Shown here piece after piece: positions 52,616 through 61,479 of a DNA stretch of 64,000 nt (the stretch's first letter is position 1; each line of letters opens with the position of its first letter). The notes under the pieces were generated by a model. That model worked only from the letters and a program-made list of their open reading frames with translations, was not told where the DNA came from and searched no databases. Location: contig NZ_JAFVMG010000001.1 in the NCBI RefSeq assembly GCF_017377745.1, forward strand, positions 434,001 through 498,000, given 5' to 3'. The position numbers were made by a program, and so were the translations under genes. Origin of the DNA: Acetobacter suratthaniensis. GTDB lineage: Bacteria; Pseudomonadota; Alphaproteobacteria; Acetobacterales; Acetobacteraceae.

Positions 52616-54076
52616 TCAGGCTCCGGCTGTGCCCTGTCCCACCATATCCAGCGGGTTGACCAGCCGGTCGAAGGTTGCGGCATCCACATAGCCCGATTTC
52701 AGGGCGGCTTCTTTCAGGCTTAGATCTTCCTCCAGTGCGATATGGGCAATCTGGGCGGCCTTGTCGTAGCCTATGGCGGGGCTGAGAGCCGTTACCAGCA
52801 TGATGGAGCCTGCCACGTAGCGCTCGATCCGCGCATGGTTGAGGCGGGTGCCCTCCACGGAAAAAATACGGAAATTATGGCAGCCATCGGCCAGAATGCG
52901 GATGCTGTGCAGGCAGTTGGCCAAAATGACCGGGCGCATCACGTTCAGGTCTAGTTGCCCCTGACTGGCGGCAAAAGCGATGGTGTTATCATGCCCCAGC
53001 ACCTGTGTCGCAATCATGACCAGCGCCTCGCACTGGGTGGGGTTGACCTTACCGGGCATGATGGAGGAGCCGGGTTCGTTTTCAGGCAGCAGGAGTTCGC
53101 CCAGGCCGCAACGGGGGCCGGAAGCCAGCCAGCGCATGTCGTTGGCGATTTTGAGCAGAACAATGGCCACGGCCCGCAACCCGGCGGAGGCCCGCGCCAT
53201 CGCATCCAGTCCGGCAAGGGCCGCGAATTTGTTGGGGGCTGTTACAAACGGCCTGCCTGTCAGGCTGGCGATCCGTTCGGCAATGGCCTTGCTGAAACCG
53301 GGAGGTGCATTCAGCCCCGTGCCAACCGCCGTGCCGCCAGCGGCGAGTTCATACAGGCCCAGACGCGCGTTTTTCAGCACCTCCAGCGCATCACGCAGCA
53401 TCTGCACCCAGCCAGACCATTCCTGTCCGACGGTCAGTGGCACGGCATCCTGTAGGTGGGTGCGGCCGATCTTGACGACGTCTTTCCACTCAGCGGCCTT
53501 GGCGTCCAGTGCCGTGGCCAGTTCCTCCAGCCGGGGCAGTAGGCGATCCTCGATTTCGAGCAGGGTGACAACGTGCATCGCGGTGGGGAAGGAGTCATTG
53601 CTCGACTGCCCCATATTGACATCGTCATTCGGATGAACGGGAGTTTTGCTGCCGATCACCCCACCCGCAAGCTGTATGGCGCGGTTGGCGATTACTTCGT
53701 TGACGTTCATGTTGGTCTGGGTGCCTGAGCCGGTCTGCCAGACCGAGAGCGGGAAATGCGCATCCAGTGCGCCCGCACTCACTTCATCCGCTACGCGTGC
53801 GATCAGGTCGGCTTTCCACTGGGGCATCCGGCCTTCGGCGGCATTGACCTGTGCCGCGGCTTTTTTGACAATGCCATAGGCATGATACAGTGGCAGGGGC
53901 ATGCGGTCGGTGCCGATGGAAAAATGCACAAGACTGCGCTGGGTCTGTGCCCCCCAGTAGCGGTCGGCCGGAACATCAATCGCCCCCATGGAATCCTGCT
54001 CGGTGCGGGTGCCGTGCGCGGCAATGCCTACGGGCAGCGAGGCGATGGGCGAAGGCGTGCGGGGTGTATCGGTCAT
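52616..54076 (-). CDS. fumC: Class II fumarate hydratase
   Basis: The iron-independent fumarase of the TCA cycle, converting fumarate and malate. The 486-residue protein has DSMGAIDVPADRYWGAQTQR, TGSGTQTNMNVNEVIANRAI, GRTHLQDAVPLTVGQEWSGW and the family signature GSSIMPGKVNPTQCEALVMI. ATG 54076 is the likely start; the first about 40 residues are a variable extension. Class II enzymes tolerate oxidative conditions, which suits an aerobic acetic acid bacterium. Confidence 0.95.
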   Translation of the reverse strand: MTDTPRTPSPIASLPVGIAAHGTRTEQDSMGAIDVPADRYWGAQTQRSLVHFSIGTDRMPLPLYHAYGIVKKAAAQVNAAEGRMPQWKADLIARVADEVSAGALDAHFPLSVWQTGSGTQTNMNVNEVIANRAIQLAGGVIGSKTPVHPNDDVNMGQSSNDSFPTAMHVVTLLEIEDRLLPRLEELATALDAKAAEWKDVVKIGRTHLQDAVPLTVGQEWSGWVQMLRDALEVLKNARLGLYELAAGGTAVGTGLNAPPGFSKAIAERIASLTGRPFVTAPNKFAALAGLDAMARASAGLRAVAIVLLKIANDMRWLASGPRCGLGELLLPENEPGSSIMPGKVNPTQCEALVMIATQVLGHDNTIAFAASQGQLDLNVMRPVILANCLHSIRILADGCHNFRIFSVEGTRLNHARIERYVAGSIMLVTALSPAIGYDKAAQIAHIALEEDLSLKEAALKSGYVDAATFDRLVNPLDMVGQGTAGA

Positions 54077-54405
54077 TCTGGCTGTCTCCGGGCGCACGTC
54101 GCCAGACAATGACCCATATTACAGAGGGGCCTGCGGTGGCGGATGTGCAAGTGTTCCTGTATGAACATGGGAACAGCAGGGCGCGCGGTGCAGGGCCGGC
54201 GGGTCTGTTTGTGGTCACGTTGGCGAGAGGGATTGCCCTGCCAGTCTGCCTCGTGTGCGTGTTCTTTCATGGTGTGGCCGCATGGCCTCTGCTAGAAGGC
54301 CACACGGATCACTGGCTGCGTCAGTTGCCATGTCTTTGCCTTACCGTTCTGTCTATTAAATGAAATCGACTGGCGGGCGTGTCTGGAACGGGGGAGTAGA
54401 CGGGT
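54077..54405. other. Divergent intergenic region between fumC and the antiporter gene
   Basis: About 330 bp with the promoters of both genes. Two dyads are visible: TGTTCC...GGAACA near 54152-54176, and GTGTGGCC (54272-54279) with GGCCACAC (54298-54305). No RNA gene recognised. Confidence 0.4.
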
Positions 54406-57039
54406 ATGGCGTTAACGGGTCTGGCAGCGGCGCTGCTGGTTATTGCACTGTTGCTGGTTGTCGTGAGCGCGGTGCAGCCTCTGGCCCGCAAGCTGGAACT
54501 GTCCGAAACCGTCCTGCTCGCCATTGTAGGGATTATCATCGGCTCGGTAGCGGATTTCGCGCTGCGTTCCTCCCATGCCTCGGCCTTGAGCGGTATTGCC
54601 GAAACCCTGCTTGATTTCCCGATCAACAGCGAAGCCTTTCTGCTGATCTTCCTGCCTGTGCTGGTTTTTCAGGGGGCGCTGGCTATTGACGTGCGCCGCC
54701 TTGCCCATGAAGCGGCTACGGTCTTGCTGCTGGCCGTGGTGGCGGTGGTGCTTTCCACGGCCATGATCGGTTTTGCCCTGCATCCATTCGCGCAGATGCC
54801 GCTGGTTGTGTGCCTGCTGCTTGGCTCTATCGTGGCGACGACCGACCCTTCCGCCGTGGCGGGTATCTTCCGCGATATTGGGGCCGCCACACGCCTGACC
54901 CGACTGGTGGAAGGCGAGGCGCTGCTGAATGACGCGGCGGCTATTTCCATTTTTTCCATCCTGCTGCCCTCGGTCACGCTGCATAAGGCCATTCACCCCG
55001 GCGAGGCGGTGATCTCGTTTTTCATCTCTTTTGGTGGGGCGGTCATTGTCGGGGTGGTGCTGGGGCGGCTGACACTGGCCATGATGTCGGCTATCGGCAG
55101 TTCCGCCGCCGAAGTGACGCTGACAGTAGCCCTGCCTTATGTGGCCTATATCGTTTCGGATGAATTCCTGTCGGTTTCCGGTGTGGTGGCCACAGCCGCC
55201 GCCGGGCTGACGGTTTCGGTTTACGGGCCATCGACCATCCGGCCACAGACATGGCTGTTCCTTAACCAGTTGTGGCAGCAGTTGGTGTTCTGGGCGGGGT
55301 CTTTGGTGTTCGTGCTGGCCTCCATGCTGGTGCCGCACTTGCTGGTGGGCATGAACCGCTGGGACTGGGTACTGATCCTGATTGCCAGTGTGGCAGGCAT
55401 GGCCGCGCGCGCCGCTGTGGTGTTCGGTATGCTGCCGCTTCTGGCCTGGAGCCGCCTGTCACCCCCGGTGCCAACCCCCTTCAAGGTGACCATGGTCTGG
55501 GGGGGCTTGCGTGGCGCCATTACGCTCGCACTCGCGCTGGCGGTTACGGAAAACGACCATGTTGCCACGCCCATCGCCCATTTTATCGGGATTATCGCCA
55601 CGGGCTTTGTGCTGATTACGCTGCTGGTCAACGGCACGACGCTGCGTTCGCTTGTGCTGTTCCTCAAGCTCGATCAGCTTTCTCCTATTGATGAGGCCAT
55701 GCGGCATCAGGTGCTGGGCATCGGGCTTGGTAACGTGCAGAGGCGAGCCAAGGCTCTGGGTGATGAGCTGGGTTTTTCTGGTGACGCGACCCGCCCCGTG
55801 CTGGAGCAGGTTGCCCGCCGTTCCGAGGAGGAGCAGGCGGTCAATGAGTTCGATAACGCCCTGTCTGATACGCAGCGCATCAATCTGGCCCTGATTACCA
55901 TCGCCAGTCAGGAACGCTCCCTGCTGCTTGACCTGTTCCGCATGAAAGGTCTGTCCCGCAGGGTGATGGAAAACCTGCTGCGCTCGGCCGAAGCCGCGGT
56001 TGACGGGGCGCGACTGGAAGGGCGTCTGGGCTATGTCCGGGCCATACGCCGCAGGCTCAGCCCCACGCTGCGGTTCAGGATGGCGCAGGCAATCCATAAC
56101 TATCTCAAGATAGACCGCCCGTTGATGCTGAGCATGGCCGAGCGTTTTGAAATGCTCATGGTGGCGCATTTCGTGTCCATTTCGCTCACCCGTTTCATGC
56201 GGGTGCGGCTGGAGCCTACTCTGGGCAGCCGCATTGGCGAGATCGTGGCCGAGGTGCTCTCACGCCAACGTAAGCTGCTGGACGAGGCACTGGAAACCAT
56301 GCGCCTGCATTATCATGGTTATGCCGAAGCACTGGAAAACCGCATTTTCCGCCAGATCGTATTGCGGCTTGAGGGCGAAGAATACGATGCGCTGCTATCG
56401 GAATCCCTGATCAGCGAGGAACTGAGCCGCGAACTGATCAAGGAGGTTGAGCGCCGTCGCCACCGGCTGGACAAGCGGCTGAGTTTCGATCTGCGCAGCG
56501 GGATCGAGGAGCGCATCAAGAACGCCACCATTTTCAAAGGGCTGTCCGGCGCGGAACTGCATGATCTGGCAACCACCACAACCCTGCGTTTTGTCACCCC
56601 GCAGGAGGTGATCTGCCGCAAGGGCCGTAAGGTGAAATATGTCTATTTCATCAGCGCCGGTCTGGCGGAGGCGCATGTGGTGGGAGAAGACATGCACTTT
56701 GGCGCGGGTGACCTGATAGGCGCACAGGAGGCGCTCAAACGCTGGCGCTGCGCGGGTACGGTGCGGGCGGTGCAGTTCGGCCACCTTATGGCTATCCGCG
56801 CCTCGCGCTTTCGCAGGCTGGTGGAAGACTATCCGGTTGTGCTGGAGAATATTCAGGGCAATCTGCGCAAGCGTGAAACAGGCGAGAGGCCGCTCAGCCT
56901 GTTGCCACGGCGTAAGCCTAGCCTGAACGATGCATCGGCTGAAACTCCGGTTCAGGAAGAACCAGCGCCGCTGGCGATCGAGGGCAACCCTACACCGCCC
57001 TTGCTGGATGCACCCGCAACCGGGAGCGAAGCCTCTTAA
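54406..57039 (+). CDS. CPA1-type Na+/H+ antiporter with C-terminal cyclic-nucleotide-binding-like domain
   Basis: An 877-residue inner-membrane exchanger. The first about 410 residues are 12-13 helices with CPA1 motifs: IVATTDPSAVAGIFRDIG, EGEALLNDAAAISIFSILLP (substrate-site ND) and MVWGGLRGAITLALALAV. Then comes a long cytoplasmic helical region (about 430-720) and a cyclic-nucleotide-like beta-roll (TIFKGLSGAELHDLATTTTL to ALKRWRCAGTVRAVQFGHL). Its phosphate-binding cassette is altered (GAGDLIGAQEAL, lacking the FGE...R-x-A pattern), so cAMP binding is doubtful. Probably helps pH and Na+ homeostasis; it stands alone. Confidence 0.87.
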   Translation: MALTGLAAALLVIALLLVVVSAVQPLARKLELSETVLLAIVGIIIGSVADFALRSSHASALSGIAETLLDFPINSEAFLLIFLPVLVFQGALAIDVRRLAHEAATVLLLAVVAVVLSTAMIGFALHPFAQMPLVVCLLLGSIVATTDPSAVAGIFRDIGAATRLTRLVEGEALLNDAAAISIFSILLPSVTLHKAIHPGEAVISFFISFGGAVIVGVVLGRLTLAMMSAIGSSAAEVTLTVALPYVAYIVSDEFLSVSGVVATAAAGLTVSVYGPSTIRPQTWLFLNQLWQQLVFWAGSLVFVLASMLVPHLLVGMNRWDWVLILIASVAGMAARAAVVFGMLPLLAWSRLSPPVPTPFKVTMVWGGLRGAITLALALAVTENDHVATPIAHFIGIIATGFVLITLLVNGTTLRSLVLFLKLDQLSPIDEAMRHQVLGIGLGNVQRRAKALGDELGFSGDATRPVLEQVARRSEEEQAVNEFDNALSDTQRINLALITIASQERSLLLDLFRMKGLSRRVMENLLRSAEAAVDGARLEGRLGYVRAIRRRLSPTLRFRMAQAIHNYLKIDRPLMLSMAERFEMLMVAHFVSISLTRFMRVRLEPTLGSRIGEIVAEVLSRQRKLLDEALETMRLHYHGYAEALENRIFRQIVLRLEGEEYDALLSESLISEELSRELIKEVERRRHRLDKRLSFDLRSGIEERIKNATIFKGLSGAELHDLATTTTLRFVTPQEVICRKGRKVKYVYFISAGLAEAHVVGEDMHFGAGDLIGAQEALKRWRCAGTVRAVQFGHLMAIRASRFRRLVEDYPVVLENIQGNLRKRETGERPLSLLPRRKPSLNDASAETPVQEEPAPLAIEGNPTPPLLDAPATGSEAS

Positions 57040-57059
57040 GGAGGCGCACTCCCGGTTGC
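57016..57059. terminator. Long hairpin spanning the antiporter stop codon
   Basis: GCAACCGGGAG (57016-57026) pairs with CTCCCGGTTGC (57049-57059), with an inner GCCTC/GAGGC stem (57031-57035 and 57041-57045) whose loop contains the TAA stop. The T-run is weak (GGTTTG). It lies between convergent genes and may protect or end both mRNAs. Confidence 0.6.
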
Positions 57060-57083
57060 AGGTTTGAGTGGCTTAGCGCCAGA

Positions 57084-57611
57084 TCAGGGTTGAGCCGTAC
57101 GCAGGGCAAGGCCGAACTGCACCCAGCTTACGCCGCTGACAATCAGTTCCACGGCCACGAAAGTGCCGATCAGCCACAGGCCCGACCAGGGCAGGGTCAG
57201 ATACAGGCACAGCCCCACCACAAAGCTGATAAGCCCGCTGAACAGGATCAGGCCCCAGCCCGCCAGTTCACGGTGGCGCATGGCAAGAATGGCGCGGCTG
57301 ATGCCCACAACCATAAAGCAGGCAGCGGCAAAAAGCGTAATGGCGGTGGAACCGGAAACCGGCTCGGCAATCAGGATGCCCCCGGCGACGACGTAAAGCG
57401 CACCGCACAGAAGTGCCAGCATGAAGCCACCCCAGTCCCGCACGGCAACGGCATGCGCGCCCTGCATGATCCCTGCAAAAATAAGCAGGGCGCCGATAAA
57501 GATGGTGCTGGCCAGTGTTACGGCCACAGCCTCCACGCAGGAGACAAAGCCAAGGACGATCAGCAGGGCGCCTATGCCTACGAACAGGGGCCATTTGCGT
57601 GCTAAGGGCAT
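57084..57611 (-). CDS. hdeD: HdeD family acid-resistance membrane protein
   Basis: A 175-residue inner-membrane protein with six predicted helices in two repeats of the DUF308 fold: PLFVGIGALLIVLGFVSCVE, TLASTIFIGALLIFAGIMQG, MLALLCGALYVVAGGILIAE and LILFSGLISFVVGLCLYLTL. HdeD supports survival at low pH in enterobacteria by an unclear mechanism. ATG 57611 follows AAGGAA; the long upstream in-frame opening to 58787 is antisense to rpsD and rejected. A plausible promoter (TATTAT at 57702-57707) precedes it. Confidence 0.85.
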   Translation of the reverse strand: MPLARKWPLFVGIGALLIVLGFVSCVEAVAVTLASTIFIGALLIFAGIMQGAHAVAVRDWGGFMLALLCGALYVVAGGILIAEPVSGSTAITLFAAACFMVVGISRAILAMRHRELAGWGLILFSGLISFVVGLCLYLTLPWSGLWLIGTFVAVELIVSGVSWVQFGLALRTAQP

Positions 57612-57977
57612 GAAGTCTTTTCCTTGATAGGTAAGGGCGGTGGCCAGAACCCGGCCGCACCGTATGACGGCGCATGCGGTCTGTGACCATGCTACCCTGG
57701 CATAATATGGTGCTGGGCGAGGGAGCAAAGAGAAAAATGCACGCCTCCACTCCAGCCTGTCCGGCCTGTGGTGTTGTGTCGGTTTCTTGACAGAAGGCGG
57801 CAGTTTCCGTAAAGGCTGCGACCATTGCCGGGAATGAGGACGGAACGGCCAGCACCCTTTGCGGCTGGTAATGCGTTTCGCGCCCGCTCCAGTCCGTGGT
57901 GGACGGAGACTACCGGTGTAATGACGGGACAGGCAACCGCAAGGCCGCCGCCCGCCTGTTGAGAGTAAGAGCGCACT
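57612..57977. other. Divergent intergenic region between hdeD and rpsD
   Basis: About 365 bp. For rpsD: TTGACA at 57787-57792 and TAAAGG at 57810-57815 with a 17-bp spacer, giving a leader of about 155 nt. That leader has a small stem TCCGT-N5-ACGGA (57893-57907). For hdeD on the minus strand: TATTAT at 57702-57707 with TTTGCT (57724-57729) 16 bp upstream. No small RNA recognised, but the rpsD leader could carry S4 autoregulation. Confidence 0.5.
57787..57815 (+). promoter_or_regulatory. Probable sigma-70 promoter of rpsD
   Basis: TTGACA (57787-57792), 17-bp spacer, TAAAGG (57810-57815). The perfect -35 and weak -10 fit the looser alphaproteobacterial pattern; no other good -35 lies in the leader. 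Confidence 0.45.
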
Positions 57978-58595
57978 ATGAGCAAGCGCCTCGAGAGCAA
58001 GTACAAAATCAATCGCCGCCTCGGCGTCAACCTGTGGGGCCGTGCGAAGTCCCCGGTTAACCGTCGTGAATACGGCCCCGGCCAGCATGGCCAGCGCCGC
58101 AAGGGCAAGCCCTCCGACTTCTCCGTGCAGCTGATGGCCAAGCAGAAGCTCAAGGGCTACTACGGCAACATCACGGAAAAGCAGTTCCGCCGCTACTATC
58201 AGGAAGCCGTGCGTCGTAAGGGCGATACGTCTGAAAACCTGATCAACCTGCTGGAACGCCGTCTGGATGCGGTGATCTACCGCATGAAGTTCGCGATCAC
58301 GCCGTTCGCTGCCCGTCAGTTCGTCAGCCACGGTCACGTGACTGTCAACGGCCGCAAGATGAACATCCCTTCCTACCTCGTGCAGGATGGTGACGTGATC
58401 GAAGTGCGTGAAAAGTCCAAGCAGCTTGCCATCGTTCTGGATGCCGCCCAGTCTGCTGAGCGTGATGTGCCGGAATACATGGAAGTCGATCATCGCCAGA
58501 TGAAGGGCACCTTCCTGCGTGGCCCGCAGCTTTCCGATGTGCCGTACCCGGTGCAGATGGAACCCAATCTGGTGGTCGAATTCTACTCCCGTTAA
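57978..58595 (+). CDS. rpsD: 30S ribosomal protein S4
   Basis: S4 binds the 5' domain of 16S rRNA and starts 30S assembly. The 205-residue protein begins [20 protein letters not shown] and has [40 protein letters not shown] and [19 protein letters not shown], the S4 RNA-binding motif. It stands alone rather than in the alpha operon, as is usual in alphaproteobacteria. A terminator lies 30 bp downstream. Confidence 0.97.
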   Translation: MSKRLESKYKINRRLGVNLWGRAKSPVNRREYGPGQHGQRRKGKPSDFSVQLMAKQKLKGYYGNITEKQFRRYYQEAVRRKGDTSENLINLLERRLDAVIYRMKFAITPFAARQFVSHGHVTVNGRKMNIPSYLVQDGDVIEVREKSKQLAIVLDAAQSAERDVPEYMEVDHRQMKGTFLRGPQLSDVPYPVQMEPNLVVEFYSR

Positions 58596-58623
58596 TCCGG
58601 GCGTACAGGTTCGATTTGTGCTG

Positions 58624-58666
58624 CGCCGGGTGGAGGGCCTGCTCTCCACCCGGCGTTTGCCGTTTT
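58624..58666 (+). terminator. Rho-independent terminator after rpsD
   Basis: CGCCGGGTGGAG (58624-58635) and CTCCACCCGGCG (58644-58655), perfect 12-bp stem with an 8-nt loop, then TTTGCCGTTTTT. Confidence 0.88.
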
Positions 58667-58715
58667 TACCGGTGTCAGCCTTTGCGGCCTGCACCGTTTT
58701 GGAACTGGTTTTCAC

Positions 58716-60263
58716 ATGTCTGATCCCGCCATGGCCGAACTGGGCAAGGAAATTGTCCGTCGGCGCACGTTTGCCATTATCTCTCACCCTGACGCCGGTA
58801 AAACGACGCTGACCGAACGCATTCTGCGCGCGGGTGGGGCTATTCAGCTTGCGGGCAATGTGCGCGCCAAAGGCGAGCGGCGCCGGACACGATCAGACTG
58901 GATGGCTATCGAGCGCGACCGTGGCATTTCAGTTGTCAGTTCGGTCATGACGTTTGATTACGGTGGCTGCGTGTTCAACCTGCTTGATACGCCCGGCCAT
59001 GAAGACTTCTCCGAAGATACCTACCGTACCCTGACCGCCGTTGATTCCGCCGTGATGGTGATTGACGCTGCCAAGGGTATCGAAGACCGTACCCGCAAAT
59101 TGTTCGAGATTTGCCGCCTGCGCGATATTCCCATTGTCACGTTCATCAACAAAATGGACCGTGAGGCGCAGGACCCCTTTGCCCTGCTGGACGAAATTGC
59201 ATCCTCGCTGGCGCTCGATACATCGCCCGCTACATGGCCGGTTGGTCGTGCGGCGCATTTCGCGGGTACATATGACCTGCTGAACGACACGCTGCACACC
59301 CCAACGCCCCTGCCGCCCGATGACCCGCGCCTGACGCAACTGCATGAAGAGCTGGAACTGGCGCGAGCCGCGCTGCCGCCATTTGACCGCGAATCCTTCG
59401 ATGCAGGGCATCTGACACCAGTGTTCTTTGGGAGTGCGATCAAAGAAATCGGGGTCACGGATCTGCTGGATGCGCTGGTGGCCTTTGGCCCATCCCCCCG
59501 TGCGCAGGCGGCGGAAAGCCGCACCGTTACGGCAGATGAACCGGGCATGACGGCGCTGGTGTTCAAAATTCAGGCCAATATGGACCCTAACCACCGCGAC
59601 CGTATTGCCTTTGCGCGTGTCTGCTCGGGGCGTCTGACACGGGGTATGAAGCTCCGGCACACCCGTACGGGCAAGAGTTTTGCGGTGCATACGCCGCAGT
59701 TCTTCTTCGCGCAGGACCGCCATCTGGCGGAGGAAGCCTTTGCGGGCGATGTGGTGGGTATTCCCAACCACGGCACGCTGCGTATTGGCGATACGCTGAC
59801 CGAGGGCGAGGATATCCAGTTTACCGGCGTGCCGCATTTTGCGCCTGAAATCCTGCGCCGCGTGCGGCTGGATGACGCGATGAAAGCCAAGAAGCTCAAG
59901 CAGGCGCTGGTTCAGCTTGCGGAAGAGGGCGTGGTACAGCTTTTCCGCCCGCAGGATGGGGCGCCCCCGATTGTGGGCGTGGTGGGCACCTTGCAGCTTG
60001 ACGTGTTGCAGGCCCGGCTGAAGGCTGAATACGGCGTGGGGATCGGGTTTGATTCAACGCCTTACTCACTCGCGCGCTGGATTACCGGCCCGCGTGATAA
60101 AATCGAGGCATTTGCCGGGGTCAACCGTGCCGCGATGGCGGATGATCTGGATGATGATCCGGTGTTTCTCGCCACGTCTTCATTCATGATGCGGCGCACG
60201 GAAGAACAGAACCCCGATATCCGCTTTCATGACATCAAGCAGATTGGGGTGGGGGTGGGCTAA
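58716..60263 (+). CDS. prfC: Peptide chain release factor 3
   Basis: RF3 is the GTPase that removes RF1/RF2 from the ribosome after termination. The 515-residue protein has the P-loop SHPDAGKTTLTERILRAGG, G2/G3 regions (DWMAIERDRGISVVSSVMTF, LLDTPGHEDFSEDTYRTL), G4 FINKMDREAQDP, and RF3-specific segments QFFFAQDRHLAEEAFAGDVV and VGTLQLDVLQARLKAEYGVG. Full length; follows rpsD after a terminator and ends in a strong bidirectional terminator. Confidence 0.96.
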   Translation: MSDPAMAELGKEIVRRRTFAIISHPDAGKTTLTERILRAGGAIQLAGNVRAKGERRRTRSDWMAIERDRGISVVSSVMTFDYGGCVFNLLDTPGHEDFSEDTYRTLTAVDSAVMVIDAAKGIEDRTRKLFEICRLRDIPIVTFINKMDREAQDPFALLDEIASSLALDTSPATWPVGRAAHFAGTYDLLNDTLHTPTPLPPDDPRLTQLHEELELARAALPPFDRESFDAGHLTPVFFGSAIKEIGVTDLLDALVAFGPSPRAQAAESRTVTADEPGMTALVFKIQANMDPNHRDRIAFARVCSGRLTRGMKLRHTRTGKSFAVHTPQFFFAQDRHLAEEAFAGDVVGIPNHGTLRIGDTLTEGEDIQFTGVPHFAPEILRRVRLDDAMKAKKLKQALVQLAEEGVVQLFRPQDGAPPIVGVVGTLQLDVLQARLKAEYGVGIGFDSTPYSLARWITGPRDKIEAFAGVNRAAMADDLDDDPVFLATSSFMMRRTEEQNPDIRFHDIKQIGVGVG

Positions 60264-60284
60264 GGCCCATTGCCTGCTGCGTAT

Positions 60285-60316
60285 AAAAAAAGGGAGCCGT
60301 AAGGCTCCCTTTTTCG
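60285..60316. terminator. Bidirectional terminator between prfC and isocitrate dehydrogenase gene
   Basis: AAAAAGGGAGCC (60287-60298), GTAA loop, GGCTCCCTTTTT (60303-60314): perfect 12-bp stem with A- and T-runs, placed between convergent genes. Confidence 0.93.
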
Positions 60317-60350
60317 TTTCCCGCCCTGTTGCCACGGCGGGAAGGCTGTA

Positions 60351-61382
60351 TCAGACCAGCGCCTGCTTGAGAGCAGCCGTCAGTTCCTTGGTGCCAGCCG
60401 TGCCACCCAGATCGCGTGTGCGCACGCTCCCCGTGGTGATGACTTTGGCAATCGCGCTGTCAATGCGGTCGGCCAGATCACCACGGCCGACATGGCGCAG
60501 CATCATGACCGCGGCCAGCAGCAGAGCCAGCGGGTTGGCAACGCCCTTGCCCGCGATGTCGGGGGCGGAGCCGTGCACGGCTTCGAACACAGCGGCCTTT
60601 TCGCCAATATTGGCACCCGGCGCCATGCCCAGACCGCCAACCAGACCAGCCGTGAGGTCGGAGAGAATGTCGCCGAACAGGTTGGTGGTCACGATCACGT
60701 CGAACTGCCACGGGTTGATAACGAGCTGCATGGCGCAGGCATCGACAATCCGTTCGTTAAATTCGATACGGCCCTTGTATTCCTCGGCAACCTTGCGGCC
60801 TTCTTCAAGGAACAGCCCTGTCAGCAGCTTGAGAATGTTTGCCTTGTGCACGATCGTAACCGTCTTGCGGTTGTTCTGCACGGCGTATTCAAAGGCGTAT
60901 TTGACAATACGGCGGCATTCCGCGCGGGAGGTAAAGCCCGAGCTGAGGGCAATGCCCTTGGGGTCTTCACCCACCGGAATGTAGTGTTCCATCGCCGCGT
61001 AGTACCCTTCAAGGTTCTCGCGGAAGAGCACAAGGTCGATATCCTCGAACTTGCCGCCGGGCACGATGGTCTTGGTGGGGCGCAGGTTGGCGAAAAGCCC
61101 GAATTCCTGACGCAGCGTCACGTTAATGGACTTGAAGCCTCCCCCGACCGGCGTGGTCAGCGGGCCTTTCAGGGCGAGGCCGGTGCGGCGGATGCTTTCG
61201 ATCGTCGCCTTGGGCAGAGGATCGTTTACGGCGTCAACGCCAGCCATGCCGGCCAGTTGGGGATCCCATGCGAATGGGGCACCAACCGCATCCAGAATCT
61301 CGATTACCGATTCAACAATTTCAGGGCCAATGCCATCGCCAGCGATAAGAGTGGCGGGAATGGTCTTGCTGTCTGCTGTCAT
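60351..61382 (-). CDS. NAD-dependent isocitrate dehydrogenase (isocitrate/isopropylmalate dehydrogenase family)
   Basis: A 343-residue decarboxylating dehydrogenase converting isocitrate to 2-oxoglutarate. The family body is clear: PATLIAGDGIGPEIVESVIE, LKGPLTTPVGGGFKSINVTL, LVLFRENLEGYYAAMEHYI, VTIVHKANILKLLTGLFLEE and TTNLFGDILSDLTAGLVGGL. The ANLRPTKTIVPGG segment and short length match mitochondrial IDH3-like NAD enzymes rather than the 400-plus-residue NADP Icd; 3-isopropylmalate dehydrogenase is less likely because of the S-F-K-S-I-N substrate motif. Monocistronic by the flanking signals. Confidence 0.82.
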   Translation of the reverse strand: MTADSKTIPATLIAGDGIGPEIVESVIEILDAVGAPFAWDPQLAGMAGVDAVNDPLPKATIESIRRTGLALKGPLTTPVGGGFKSINVTLRQEFGLFANLRPTKTIVPGGKFEDIDLVLFRENLEGYYAAMEHYIPVGEDPKGIALSSGFTSRAECRRIVKYAFEYAVQNNRKTVTIVHKANILKLLTGLFLEEGRKVAEEYKGRIEFNERIVDACAMQLVINPWQFDVIVTTNLFGDILSDLTAGLVGGLGMAPGANIGEKAAVFEAVHGSAPDIAGKGVANPLALLLAAVMMLRHVGRGDLADRIDSAIAKVITTGSVRTRDLGGTAGTKELTAALKQALV

Positions 61383-61479
61383 TCTGAGAAGCTCCCTTTA
61401 ACTTCGCTGCCTGTTCTGCGCCTCTTTCTCCGGTCAGGCGATTCCCATTTGCGTGACAATTCGCGCCGGGTTCCGTCTT

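Noticed and set aside
57612-58787. N-terminal extension of the hdeD frame
   Set aside because: It is antisense to rpsD and has no hydrophobic or conserved character; the real HdeD start is 57611.
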